A DNA stretch of 64,000 nt, taken from Methylacidiphilum caldifontis (lineage in GTDB: Bacteria; Verrucomicrobiota; Verrucomicrobiia; Methylacidiphilales; Methylacidiphilaceae). The stretch is from the NCBI RefSeq assembly GCF_017310505.1, contig NZ_CP065957.1:1426001-1490000 (forward strand), in the 5' to 3' direction. Positions within the stretch are counted from its first letter, which is position 1, and the number at the start of each line of letters is the position of its first letter. Below, piece after piece: positions 44,481-52,058 of the stretch. Under the pieces are notes generated by a model that was given only the letters and a program-made list of their open reading frames with translations, was not told the DNA's origin and searched no databases. The position numbers and the translations under genes were made by a program.

Positions 44481-45368
44481 TTACCGACGAGTTAAATAAG
44501 GTTGGGATTTTGATTCTTTTCTGTTTTCCTTGTTTTTTGAACTCAAAAGAGCATATTCTCTAGTCAATTCGGCTCCAAAGAAAAAAATTTGCGAACAGTA
44601 AAAGATCCAGAGCAAAAGCATGATCACAGAGCCCCCTGCTCCGTAAATAGAGGCTACGGCACTTTTTCTCAGGGATATCCAAAGCAGTGACTTTCCTGCA
44701 AAAATGAGTAAAGCCGAAAACAGGGCGCCAAACCAAACATCCTTGAACTGAATTTGGCTGTCGGGTAAAATTTTATAAAGTAATGAAAATATAAGGAATT
44801 CTGCAAGAAAGCTGGCAAGCTGGATACCTTCAGGGATATATTTTTTTAATTCTGGAGAAAACTCTCTTAAAAAAGTGGCGGTCTCTAAAAAAGTAGTTGA
44901 AAGCAATAGGAAAAGCAGAAGTAGTAATCCTAATAAAAAGATAATAAGGAAGGAAAAGAATTGTTTTTGGACAGCATGCCATAATCCGGCTTCTTTGCCA
45001 GGAACTATTTCCCATATTTCATTGAGAGATTTTTGCAGTTCAATAAAAGCTCCTGAAGCACCAAATAACAAAGAAAACATAACCATCGACAGTTGCTGAG
45101 GATTGCTCCAGAATCCAACAGGAGCATGAATTTGATAGCTCTTTAAAATATTGATAGATTCCTCTCCTAAAATCTGCAAAAAAATGAAAATAATTTGGCG
45201 ATTGACCTTAATTGGATCAACAAAAAGACTAGCTATAGAAACCAGGACCAATATAAGGGGAATTACGGAAAAAAGGATGTAACAAGAAAGCGCAGCACCC
45301 ATTTTTGAGCCATTGTGGGCAATCCAACCTCCAATGGCTCCTTTAAAAAGGCTAAAAAGAAATCTCAT
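44481..45368 (-). CDS. YihY/BrkB-family inner membrane protein
   Basis: A 295-residue membrane protein with about six helices and the family patterns MGAALSCYILFSVIPLILVL, LFGASGAFIELQKSLNEIWE and YGAGGSVIMLLLWIFYCSQI, ending in FFGAELTREYALLSSK. This is the YihY/virulence-factor BrkB family (formerly wrongly called RNase BN). The function is not established; it is a likely transporter-like membrane protein. It is a single gene, divergent from the transglycosylase at 45497. Confidence 0.88.
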   Translation of the reverse strand: MRFLFSLFKGAIGGWIAHNGSKMGAALSCYILFSVIPLILVLVSIASLFVDPIKVNRQIIFIFLQILGEESINILKSYQIHAPVGFWSNPQQLSMVMFSLLFGASGAFIELQKSLNEIWEIVPGKEAGLWHAVQKQFFSFLIIFLLGLLLLLFLLLSTTFLETATFLREFSPELKKYIPEGIQLASFLAEFLIFSLLYKILPDSQIQFKDVWFGALFSALLIFAGKSLLWISLRKSAVASIYGAGGSVIMLLLWIFYCSQIFFFGAELTREYALLSSKNKENRKESKSQPYLTRR

Positions 45369-45496
45369 AAAGACAATTGTTATGAATGAAGTTGTCCTTC
45401 TTTACCTGAGCCGTCCTTTGGATAAAATAATAAAAGAACAGTTAGTTTTGAAGGGTATTTCTCTTTAAAAGGATTGTTTTAGTTCTATAAAAAAAA

Positions 45497-46129
45497 ATGA
45501 CAAAAACCGTTAACCTTATCATCATCCTTCTTTTCACAATAATCATGATCCTTTTTTTATGGCAAGACATCGCCTCAAAAATTGAAATGAAATATGACTC
45601 CTATATAGCCGAATATGCCCATGAGTATGGGGTTGATCCGCTCCTTATCAAAGCGGTTATCTGGAAAGAAAGTCGATTTAGACCCAAAAAGATTGGAAGG
45701 TCAGGGGAAAGAGGACTGATGCAAATCAGAGAGCCGGCTGTCCAAGATTGGGTTCAAAAAGAGAAAACTTCTCCGATCCCTATTGATAATTTATTGGATC
45801 CTCAATTAAATATTCAAATTGGCAGTTGGTATTTAGGACAGGCTCTTAAAAGATGGCAAAACACAGATAATCCTACCGTTTTTGCTCTTGCCGAGTATAA
45901 TGCAGGCAGACGCAATGCACTTCATTGGGTAGATCCCCAAAATCCGACCAGTGCTAGCGCTTTTTTAAGAAAGATTGATTTCCCTTCGACCAAAAGCTAT
46001 ATCTTAAAAATTCTTGAAAGGTATAAAGAATATAAAGGGGGCTTTTTTTGGCTTTCTTGGAATGAAGTCCTTACCTTTATTGGAAGCGATGAGTCTAGAG
46101 ACTACAATTCAACAAAAAAAAATAAGTAG
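45497..46129 (+). CDS. Lytic transglycosylase, SLT domain, membrane-anchored
   Basis: A 210-residue protein with a membrane anchor (LIIILLFTIIMILFLWQDI) and a single SLT domain with the catalytic Glu in LIKAVIWKESRFRPKKIG, the GERGLMQIREPAV segment and the ALAEYNAGRRNALHW signature. It cleaves the MurNAc-GlcNAc bond of peptidoglycan with formation of the anhydro product. The size is that of a short MltE- or Slt35-like exo-type enzyme. A tRNA-Arg gene starts 34 bases after its end. Confidence 0.88.
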   Translation: MTKTVNLIIILLFTIIMILFLWQDIASKIEMKYDSYIAEYAHEYGVDPLLIKAVIWKESRFRPKKIGRSGERGLMQIREPAVQDWVQKEKTSPIPIDNLLDPQLNIQIGSWYLGQALKRWQNTDNPTVFALAEYNAGRRNALHWVDPQNPTSASAFLRKIDFPSTKSYILKILERYKEYKGGFFWLSWNEVLTFIGSDESRDYNSTKKNK

Positions 46130-46163
46130 TCTTGTTTCACAAAGAGAAATTTTGTTGGTAAAA

Positions 46164-46237
46164 GGGCCCTTAGCTCAGCGGATTAGAGCGGCTGACTACG
46201 GATCAGCAGGCCACAGGTTCAAATCCTGTAGGGCCCA
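46164..46237 (+). tRNA. tRNA-Arg (anticodon ACG)
   Basis: A full cloverleaf: acceptor GGGCCCT with AGGGCCC, D-arm GCTC...GAGC, anticodon stem GCTGA/TCAGC with loop CTACGGA (anticodon ACG), T-arm ACAGG/CCTGT with TTCAAAT. The discriminator is A; CCA is not encoded. ACG normally requires A34-to-I editing by TadA to read CGU/CGC/CGA. Confidence 0.97.
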
Positions 46238-46404
46238 TTGGAAAAAACAAACATTGATGTTTTGCACTTTTTTCTTTTTATAGGTAACAAAAAAGGCTAT
46301 GTAATGAAGGGTAAACAAAAAATTGATTTGCGCTTTTATTTGATCATATAAAAATATTGGTAATTTTAAACTCAACTATTCGTTTAAAAAGGACAGATCT
46401 AGAA

Positions 46405-46478
46405 GCGGGTGTAGTTCAATGGCAGAACGGCAGCCTTCCAAGCTGCACACGAGGGTTCGATTCCCTTCACCCGCTCCA
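46405..46478 (+). tRNA. tRNA-Gly (anticodon TCC)
   Basis: A full cloverleaf: acceptor GCGGGTG with CACCCGC, D-arm GTTC...GAAC, anticodon stem CAGC/GCTG with loop CTTCCAA (anticodon TCC), T-arm with TTCGATT, discriminator T and an encoded CCA. It differs from the two other tRNAs here in carrying CCA. Confidence 0.97.
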
Positions 46479-46545
46479 TTTTTTTTCTAGTAAACTTTGC
46501 TTTTTTCCTTCTTATTGATTAATAAGTAGTTCTTGTTTTGAATCG

Positions 46546-47436
46546 ATGTATAAAAAGTTTAAACCAATGAACCCTAAGTCTAAAAAAAGACTGTTATCTA
46601 TCCTTCTTCTTTTATGTTTGCCCTTTGTTTTAAGTTCAATCAGAGCTTTTGCTGAGGATTTGGCAAATGAAGAGGCTTCTGTAACCAATACTGAAGATCG
46701 GCAAGAAGAAAACCAAGCCGACTTAGGGTCAAATCCTCCGAGTGAAAATGCTCTTGAGGCTCAAGAACTGTCCCCTGAACAAGCCAAAAAGATTCTGAAA
46801 CAGAAAGAAAAAGAAGAGAAAAAGAGGCTTAAACAGTTAGAAAAAGAAGAAAAGAAAAGGAAAGAGGAAGAAAAGAAAAAAGAGAAACTGGAAAAGAAAC
46901 AAGCTGGATCTAATGTTACGAACTCACAGCCCGAAAAAAAACCCGGAACCGAAAGGGTGTATGTCATTAGTAGGATTTTGCCCGCTATTTGGTGGAATGT
47001 TAATCCTTCCGAGAAAGTGACCAAACTTGAAATCGTTCTGAGTGAACAAAAGCTCTATGTTTATCAGGGTGGAAGGCTAGCAGCCATCGCTCCCATCTGT
47101 TCGGGAACAAAAGATCATCCTACCCCTGTTGGTCATTTTAAAGTGATTAACAAAGAAATTCTTCACCGGTCAAACAAGTATGGATGTTTTGTCGACTCAA
47201 AGGGCAAGATCATTTATGCTAATGCTACTGTTGGGATGATTCCACCAGCAGGTCTTCATTACGAGCCTGCTGATATGCCTTTTTTCCTTAGGCTTACCGA
47301 CGATGGAGTCGGTCTTCACGGAGGTTATTTGCCCGGTTATGCGGCATCCCATGGTTGTGTGAGGCTCCCTAAAAGTTTTGCTCAAGATCTCTATCCCCTC
47401 GTATCCTTGGGGACTCCCGTACTGGTTAGGAATTGA
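46546..47436 (+). CDS. L,D-transpeptidase (YkuD) with a charged coiled-coil spacer
   Basis: The enzyme cross-links peptidoglycan stems or anchors proteins to it. The 296-residue protein has a signal peptide (LLSILLLLCLPFVLSSIRAFA), a long spacer at about 50-130 of K/E (KEKEEKKRLKQLEKEEKKRK), and a YkuD domain from about 160 (KLEIVLSEQKLYVYQGGRLA) with the active site HGGYLPGYAASHGCVRLP (Cys and His). The spacer would hold the catalytic domain away from the membrane or bind nucleic-acid-like polymers; this is inferred. It follows tRNA-Gly and ends one base before the convergent SagB-like gene. Confidence 0.9.
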   Translation: MYKKFKPMNPKSKKRLLSILLLLCLPFVLSSIRAFAEDLANEEASVTNTEDRQEENQADLGSNPPSENALEAQELSPEQAKKILKQKEKEEKKRLKQLEKEEKKRKEEEKKKEKLEKKQAGSNVTNSQPEKKPGTERVYVISRILPAIWWNVNPSEKVTKLEIVLSEQKLYVYQGGRLAAIAPICSGTKDHPTPVGHFKVINKEILHRSNKYGCFVDSKGKIIYANATVGMIPPAGLHYEPADMPFFLRLTDDGVGLHGGYLPGYAASHGCVRLPKSFAQDLYPLVSLGTPVLVRN

Positions 47437-49125
47437 TTAACCTAAAGGCAGCTTTTCAAAGAAGTTTGATTCGGACCTGATTTTTTCAAGAAAAAAGTAA
47501 GGATCGATTTTTTGGATCCTTTTATCTACGATTTCTTTACCTACCGTAAAGTGGTACAAAGATTGCCACCTTTGGTCTTTTATACCAACTATCCTATGCA
47601 CTTCATCATCAAAAAAACACCCAATGCCAGTAGCCCTGAATCCAACTGCTTCTGCCTCTAGATACAGGAACTGGCCTAGCAGCCCACATTGCCAAAAGAG
47701 TTCTGGATAGAGGGTTGGTCCATAGGTTTTGATTGGATCTTCAAATTTGACGATCATTCCCAAAGAAAAAAAACTGTCAGCCGCAATCGACTGGTAGCAA
47801 TGAACCATCTTGGCTAAAGTATCTGTTTTTAGGGGTTGCATGGAGAAAAAGGGAATGGAGTCGAAAATCTTTTCCCATAAAAAGCTCCCATGAAAACTTT
47901 GCTTGATTTCTTCTAGATCAGATTGCAACTCCAAGAAATAGATCCCTTGAGCTAATCCTTCAACGTGGTTGATGAAAAAGAGAAGAGCTATGATAAAATT
48001 TTCTTTAAAAAGGTCAAAAGGAAAGAGCTTGTTTTTTAAGTTGTTATAAGTCTTTTGTAAAAGAAACTGGAATTTGTCTCTAGGGCATTGTGCCGATTTA
48101 TCCATGGCTTGTGCACTTCTCCTTTGGTGGATGATTTCTCTTGCGTAAACTTGACGGACTAAGGAAGAAGTCAATGAAGAGTGGCTTGGTGAGATTGTTT
48201 TGGCCAATTTGATTTTCAAAGGGAAAAAAGAAGTTCTTTGGCAAACAGCAGCTATCTTTTCAATTTCTGGCCAAGGAAAATGTTCCTTGCTCAATGAGTT
48301 AGGCTGTCCGAACAGAGTGCGAGGAATAAGCCTTTTTAATTTTTCCTCTTCAATGGTCAATTCAACGCTTTTCTTTTGCAACGGTACAATCAATAAAAGG
48401 ATCTCTGGATATTCCTTTTCTGGACCTTCTTGGGAAGCAAGACCAAGGATAGAGCCAAGAAGCTCCGTCCCTATTCCTTCGACTAAATAGCTTTCCCACC
48501 CGAGCAGGGATGCCGAAAAACGGATTGTTCCTAGAACATGTCCAATGTCTAACTGGCAATACCTATAGGCCCGCTCTCCGTACTTCCAAGACTCCCTCCA
48601 GTATATCGAGCTTATCCCCACAAAGAATCCCTGAGCTGGAAGACCAAAATCAGCTAACAAGTTTTTTCCAAGCGTTGCTCTTTTTTCAAGACAATGGAAC
48701 AAAGGACAGTAATGGTATAAGGCCGTTTCATTCTGCTCTTTTCCAAAACTATCGATGATAAGATAAACTTCTGTTGGATGGAGGTTGCCGCTTGAAGGAT
48801 TTATTCTTAGGCTCCATGGAGAAAGCCCTGGAGCTCTTTTCCAGGCTGAAATTGACAAACTATCTAGAAGAAAAAGACTAAGCGTTTGTTCGTCCAAGGG
48901 TTTGGTGGGAATCTCTTCTGTACCAAGACTGTCGAAATAAGAAGAACCGCTTTCTTTAATGAGAGCTAGCCCTATTTTAGGGCTTCCTTCATAAATCCTG
49001 AAAGGGAATGGTTCATTTTCCCAATCAAGAAACATGGGTGAGGGAGCATAAGCTTCAAGTCTATGCTTTGTCCTTTGGTGATAATCAAAGACAATATTAT
49101 CCCCTAATCGAATGTTTTTTTCCAT
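47437..49125 (-). CDS. SagB-like double nitroreductase (FMN-dependent dehydrogenase)
   Basis: A 562-residue protein with two nitroreductase-fold halves. The first (about 90-260) has LSISAWKRAPGLSPWSLRIN, PSSGNLHPTEVYLIIDSFG, YRYCQLDIGHVLGTIRFSAS and LLGWESYLVEGIG. The second (about 330-545) has SLVRQVYAREIIHQRRSAQA and GLLGQFLYLEAEAVGFRATG then CFFDDEVHRIVG. SNGNLHPTE-like and GWES-like motifs are typical of SagB/ThcOx azoline oxidases and their relatives. SagB in RiPP clusters oxidises azolines, but no precursor, YcaO or protease is next to it. It is therefore an orphan dehydrogenase; the substrate is unknown. Confidence 0.75.
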   Translation of the reverse strand: MEKNIRLGDNIVFDYHQRTKHRLEAYAPSPMFLDWENEPFPFRIYEGSPKIGLALIKESGSSYFDSLGTEEIPTKPLDEQTLSLFLLDSLSISAWKRAPGLSPWSLRINPSSGNLHPTEVYLIIDSFGKEQNETALYHYCPLFHCLEKRATLGKNLLADFGLPAQGFFVGISSIYWRESWKYGERAYRYCQLDIGHVLGTIRFSASLLGWESYLVEGIGTELLGSILGLASQEGPEKEYPEILLLIVPLQKKSVELTIEEEKLKRLIPRTLFGQPNSLSKEHFPWPEIEKIAAVCQRTSFFPLKIKLAKTISPSHSSLTSSLVRQVYAREIIHQRRSAQAMDKSAQCPRDKFQFLLQKTYNNLKNKLFPFDLFKENFIIALLFFINHVEGLAQGIYFLELQSDLEEIKQSFHGSFLWEKIFDSIPFFSMQPLKTDTLAKMVHCYQSIAADSFFSLGMIVKFEDPIKTYGPTLYPELFWQCGLLGQFLYLEAEAVGFRATGIGCFFDDEVHRIVGIKDQRWQSLYHFTVGKEIVDKRIQKIDPYFFLEKIRSESNFFEKLPLG

Positions 49126-49169
49126 TTTGTTCTATAAACTCAATGAGAGGGATGAACAAACAGAAAATA

Positions 49170-50555
49170 TCAATGAATGAAACGAAGAGATTTTTTAGGA
49201 TGAGGACGATGAGTGTGAGATCTTAGCTCTTCAACCGCTTTTTTAATATCATTGTACAACACATCAGCCATATCCCTGGAAAATCCCTCCCGAATGACTA
49301 TTCTAATCACAGCGGTGTTCTGGGCATCAGGAGGCATAAAATAAGCCGGAATCTGCCATCCTTTTTCCCTGAGCTTATGCGAAAGATCGAACACGCTAAA
49401 AGGCTCTTTAGATTTAAGCTCAAAGCATATGACAGGAATATCTTTTCCCTGGCTAATCATTTCAAATATCCCCAAGGAGGCAATTTTTTCAGCTAAATGC
49501 AAACTTATGGTTTGCATCGACTTAAGGATCTGGGTGTAACCTTCTTTGCCCAGTCGAAGGAAGTTATAATATTGGGCGATAACCTGGCTGCCAGGTCGAG
49601 AAAAATTCAAGTTAAAGGTAGGAAGCTCTCCTCCCAAATAACTCACCTTGAATATGAGTTCTTCGGGTAAAGAAGACTCATTTCTCCAGATAACCCATCC
49701 CACCCCGGGATAAACCAACCCGTATTTATGACCAGATACATTGATCGATTCAACAAAAGGGAGCTGGAAATCCCATTTGAGCTCGGGGTGTATGAAAGGG
49801 GCAACAAAACCACCGCTTGCTGCATCGATATGAAGAGGAATCTTTATACCCTTGGTAATCGAAAAATCTTTGACAACTTCATGAATTTGTTCGATGGGCT
49901 CGAACTCACCTGAATAGGTGGTTCCCAAAATGGCTACCACTCCAATTGTATTTTCGTCTAGATATGAAGCGACTTTATCTGGATTGGTCACATAACTTCC
50001 AGCAACGACAGGAATGAACCTTGGTTCAACTTCAAAATACCGGCAAAATTTCTCCCATACGACCTGGACATTCGTTCCCATCACCAAGTTAGGCGCATTG
50101 AAAGGTTTTGCTGATTGTTTTTGTCTTTTTTTCCAATTCCATTTCATGGCCAATCCAGCAAGCATAATCGCCTCTGACGAACCAACGGTAGAAGTGCCAA
50201 TAGGCTTTTCAGCATCAGTGCCATGGAAAAGACGAGCAATCATCCGTACGCACCGTTTTTCAATTTCGGCTGTTTTCGGGTATTCGTCTTTATCAATCAA
50301 GTTCTTGTCATAGGTTTCGGCCATAAGTTCTCTTGCTTCTTTTTCCATCCAGGTCGTTACGAATGTGGCCAAGTTTAATCTTGGATTGCCTTCGAGCATT
50401 AATTCATCTCTTATAATCTGGGCAGCAACTTCAGGGGGCATGCCTTTTAGGGGGAAATGGTATTTTGGAACGGGCTCCACCATGGACCTTTTGGCATAGG
50501 CGGGATAAATCAGTTCTTCGATGGTGTTATCATGATTATCAAAAAACTTGTGCAT
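49170..50555 (-). CDS. gadB: Glutamate decarboxylase (acid tolerance)
   Basis: GadB decarboxylates glutamate to GABA, consuming a proton in the cytoplasm. The 461-residue PLP enzyme aligns along its length with E. coli GadB: FPLKGMPPEVAAQIIRDELM, NLATFVTTWMEKEARELMAE, STVGSSEAIMLAGLAMKWNW, HIDAASGGFVAPFIHPELKW, the PLP lysine in NVSGHKYGLVYPGVGWVIWR and FSRPGSQVIAQYYNFLRLG. The C-terminus carries several histidines (SHTHRPHPKKSLRFIH); in E. coli a C-terminal His blocks the site at neutral pH. The antiporter gadC is not in the window. The gene fits an acidophile, though this alone does not prove one. Confidence 0.93.
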   Translation of the reverse strand: MHKFFDNHDNTIEELIYPAYAKRSMVEPVPKYHFPLKGMPPEVAAQIIRDELMLEGNPRLNLATFVTTWMEKEARELMAETYDKNLIDKDEYPKTAEIEKRCVRMIARLFHGTDAEKPIGTSTVGSSEAIMLAGLAMKWNWKKRQKQSAKPFNAPNLVMGTNVQVVWEKFCRYFEVEPRFIPVVAGSYVTNPDKVASYLDENTIGVVAILGTTYSGEFEPIEQIHEVVKDFSITKGIKIPLHIDAASGGFVAPFIHPELKWDFQLPFVESINVSGHKYGLVYPGVGWVIWRNESSLPEELIFKVSYLGGELPTFNLNFSRPGSQVIAQYYNFLRLGKEGYTQILKSMQTISLHLAEKIASLGIFEMISQGKDIPVICFELKSKEPFSVFDLSHKLREKGWQIPAYFMPPDAQNTAVIRIVIREGFSRDMADVLYNDIKKAVEELRSHTHRPHPKKSLRFIH

Positions 50556-50667
50556 GAGTTGTTGCCTTTTTTAGTTTCAACAGATAAAGGGAGGATAAAG
50601 TTTCAAGCAAATTATTTTTTTTAAGCCTAGGCTCCATGATTTTTGACTGGGATGATCACAGATCGAG

Positions 50668-51669
50668 CTATCCACTAATCAATAAGTCAAGAAGACCGTA
50701 GCGAAGACCTCTAATGCTTGAAATAATGGTACTTGACCCGAGTACAACAAGAGTACTAAATACGACAGCCATTCCTGGAATGATGATTTCGGTCCGGTTA
50801 TGGGGAAGTCCAGGAACTGTCCTTAGCTTTTCTAGATCGTAGCGAGCAAACTCTTCTATCTTTTTTAGAATAGAATCTGTATCCATGGGGAAGAGATGAG
50901 TTTTCAAGAAATCTTCCTTTGAAGATTGCTGAAAAATGTTAGCCATCGTTGAGATTGTGCCGCCTGTGCCTATAACCCCTTGGCAATCTATCCTTATATC
51001 TTTTAATTGTTCTTGCAGTTGTTTTTCTAAGCAAAGAAGCATCTTAGCAACGGTCTTGGTCCCCACCGGGTAGCCCTCAATAAAACGATCTTTTATCCTG
51101 ATTGCACCCAGAGGCAGGCTAAGAAAATACTCGGGGATTTTATCTTTTCCCCGAATCCACTCTGAACTTCCCCCTCCTACATCGACAACGGTAAGGGGAT
51201 CTGTTTTGTCTTGCAACAAGGGATCGGAACTCACCCCTCGGTAAATGAGTTTAGCTTCGTCATCCCCGCTTAAAAGAATGATCTTATGACCAAGGATTTC
51301 TTCTGCTTGTTTTAAAAAATTTTTCCGGTTTTTGCTGTCTCTCACTGCACTGGTAGCAGCAGCGATACGATGAGTCAGCCCTAGTTCATCGGCACGACGA
51401 CGAAGCAAACCGAGTATATCCAGTGTTCTATAGATGGCTTCTTGACTAAGTTCTCCTGTAAAAAAAAGGCCTTCGGCAAGTCTTGTGGTATAACTGAGAT
51501 GAAGAAGATAATCGAGCTGGTTGTCCGATTTAAGCCGTGCAGCAAGGAATTTTATCGTATTACTGCCAATGTCGAATACACCGAAACCTTTTGTGTCTTG
51601 AACCAAGGGATAATACCGGATAACTCTTTCTTTTTTTTGAATGAACTGATTTTGCTGCGGAAAGATCAT
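50668..51669 (-). CDS. ppx: Ppx/GppA family exopolyphosphatase/phosphatase
   Basis: A 333-residue ASKHA-fold phosphatase with FGVFDIGSNTIKFLAARLK, TRLAEGLFFTGELSQEAIYR, AAATSAVRDSKNRKNFLKQA, ILLSGDDEAKLIYRG and VVDVGGGSSEWIRG. It lacks the C-terminal HD-like extension of long Ppx, so it is the short form. It may degrade polyphosphate or pppGpp. It begins 15 bases after the hypothetical gene that follows clpB, so it is part of that operon. The first 25 residues before VQDTKGFGVFDIGS are not conserved, so the start may lie downstream. Confidence 0.87.
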   Translation of the reverse strand: MIFPQQNQFIQKKERVIRYYPLVQDTKGFGVFDIGSNTIKFLAARLKSDNQLDYLLHLSYTTRLAEGLFFTGELSQEAIYRTLDILGLLRRRADELGLTHRIAAATSAVRDSKNRKNFLKQAEEILGHKIILLSGDDEAKLIYRGVSSDPLLQDKTDPLTVVDVGGGSSEWIRGKDKIPEYFLSLPLGAIRIKDRFIEGYPVGTKTVAKMLLCLEKQLQEQLKDIRIDCQGVIGTGGTISTMANIFQQSSKEDFLKTHLFPMDTDSILKKIEEFARYDLEKLRTVPGLPHNRTEIIIPGMAVVFSTLVVLGSSTIISSIRGLRYGLLDLLISG

Positions 51670-51683
51670 GAATGTTATCTCTT

Positions 51684-52058
51684 TTATTTGATCTGTTTTT
51701 GTAGGGAAATGATAAAAGAAGAGATCTTTAGTTCCTTGCTGTTTTTTTCAAGCATTTCTGAAAGAAAACCGATTAAAGAGTCTATTTTTTTTAAATCCTT
51801 TCTTCTGCCTTTTTCGGGACGAATCTGTATTTCTTCGAGGATTTCTAGAATTTGACTCAGTAACTTCACTTTTTTTTGGCTGTCCGCTGCATGGTTATTG
51901 AGAAGAGAAATTTGCAGAGCAAGGTTTTCTATTTCCCTGTGTAACCGTGAAAGGTAAGCAGCACTAAGTTGATCAAGTTGGACAGATATTTCAGAGAGTT
52001 TTGCGCGAATTTTCTCTTCCAAGGCTGAAGAGAAAAAAGCTGGAGATAACTCTTTCAT
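51684..52058 (-). CDS. Helical protein of unknown function between clpB and ppx
   Basis: A 124-residue protein predicted as almost all alpha-helix with heptad-like hydrophobic spacing (LSEISVQLDQLSAAYLSRLH, NLALQISLLNNHAADSQKKV, IDSLIGFLSEMLEKNSKELK). It has no signal peptide, cysteine or recognised family. Its ATG overlaps the clpB stop by one base (TGATG); a GTG three bases upstream is also possible. The coupling suggests it is made with ClpB and may be a partner or cofactor; this is inference. Confidence 0.6.
   Translation of the reverse strand: MKELSPAFFSSALEEKIRAKLSEISVQLDQLSAAYLSRLHREIENLALQISLLNNHAADSQKKVKLLSQILEILEEIQIRPEKGRRKDLKKIDSLIGFLSEMLEKNSKELKISSFIISLQKQIK

Noticed and set aside
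50624-50633. Perfect 10-base palindrome AGCCTAGGCT upstream of gadB
   Set aside because: One short palindrome without repeats or known regulator is not enough to call an operator.
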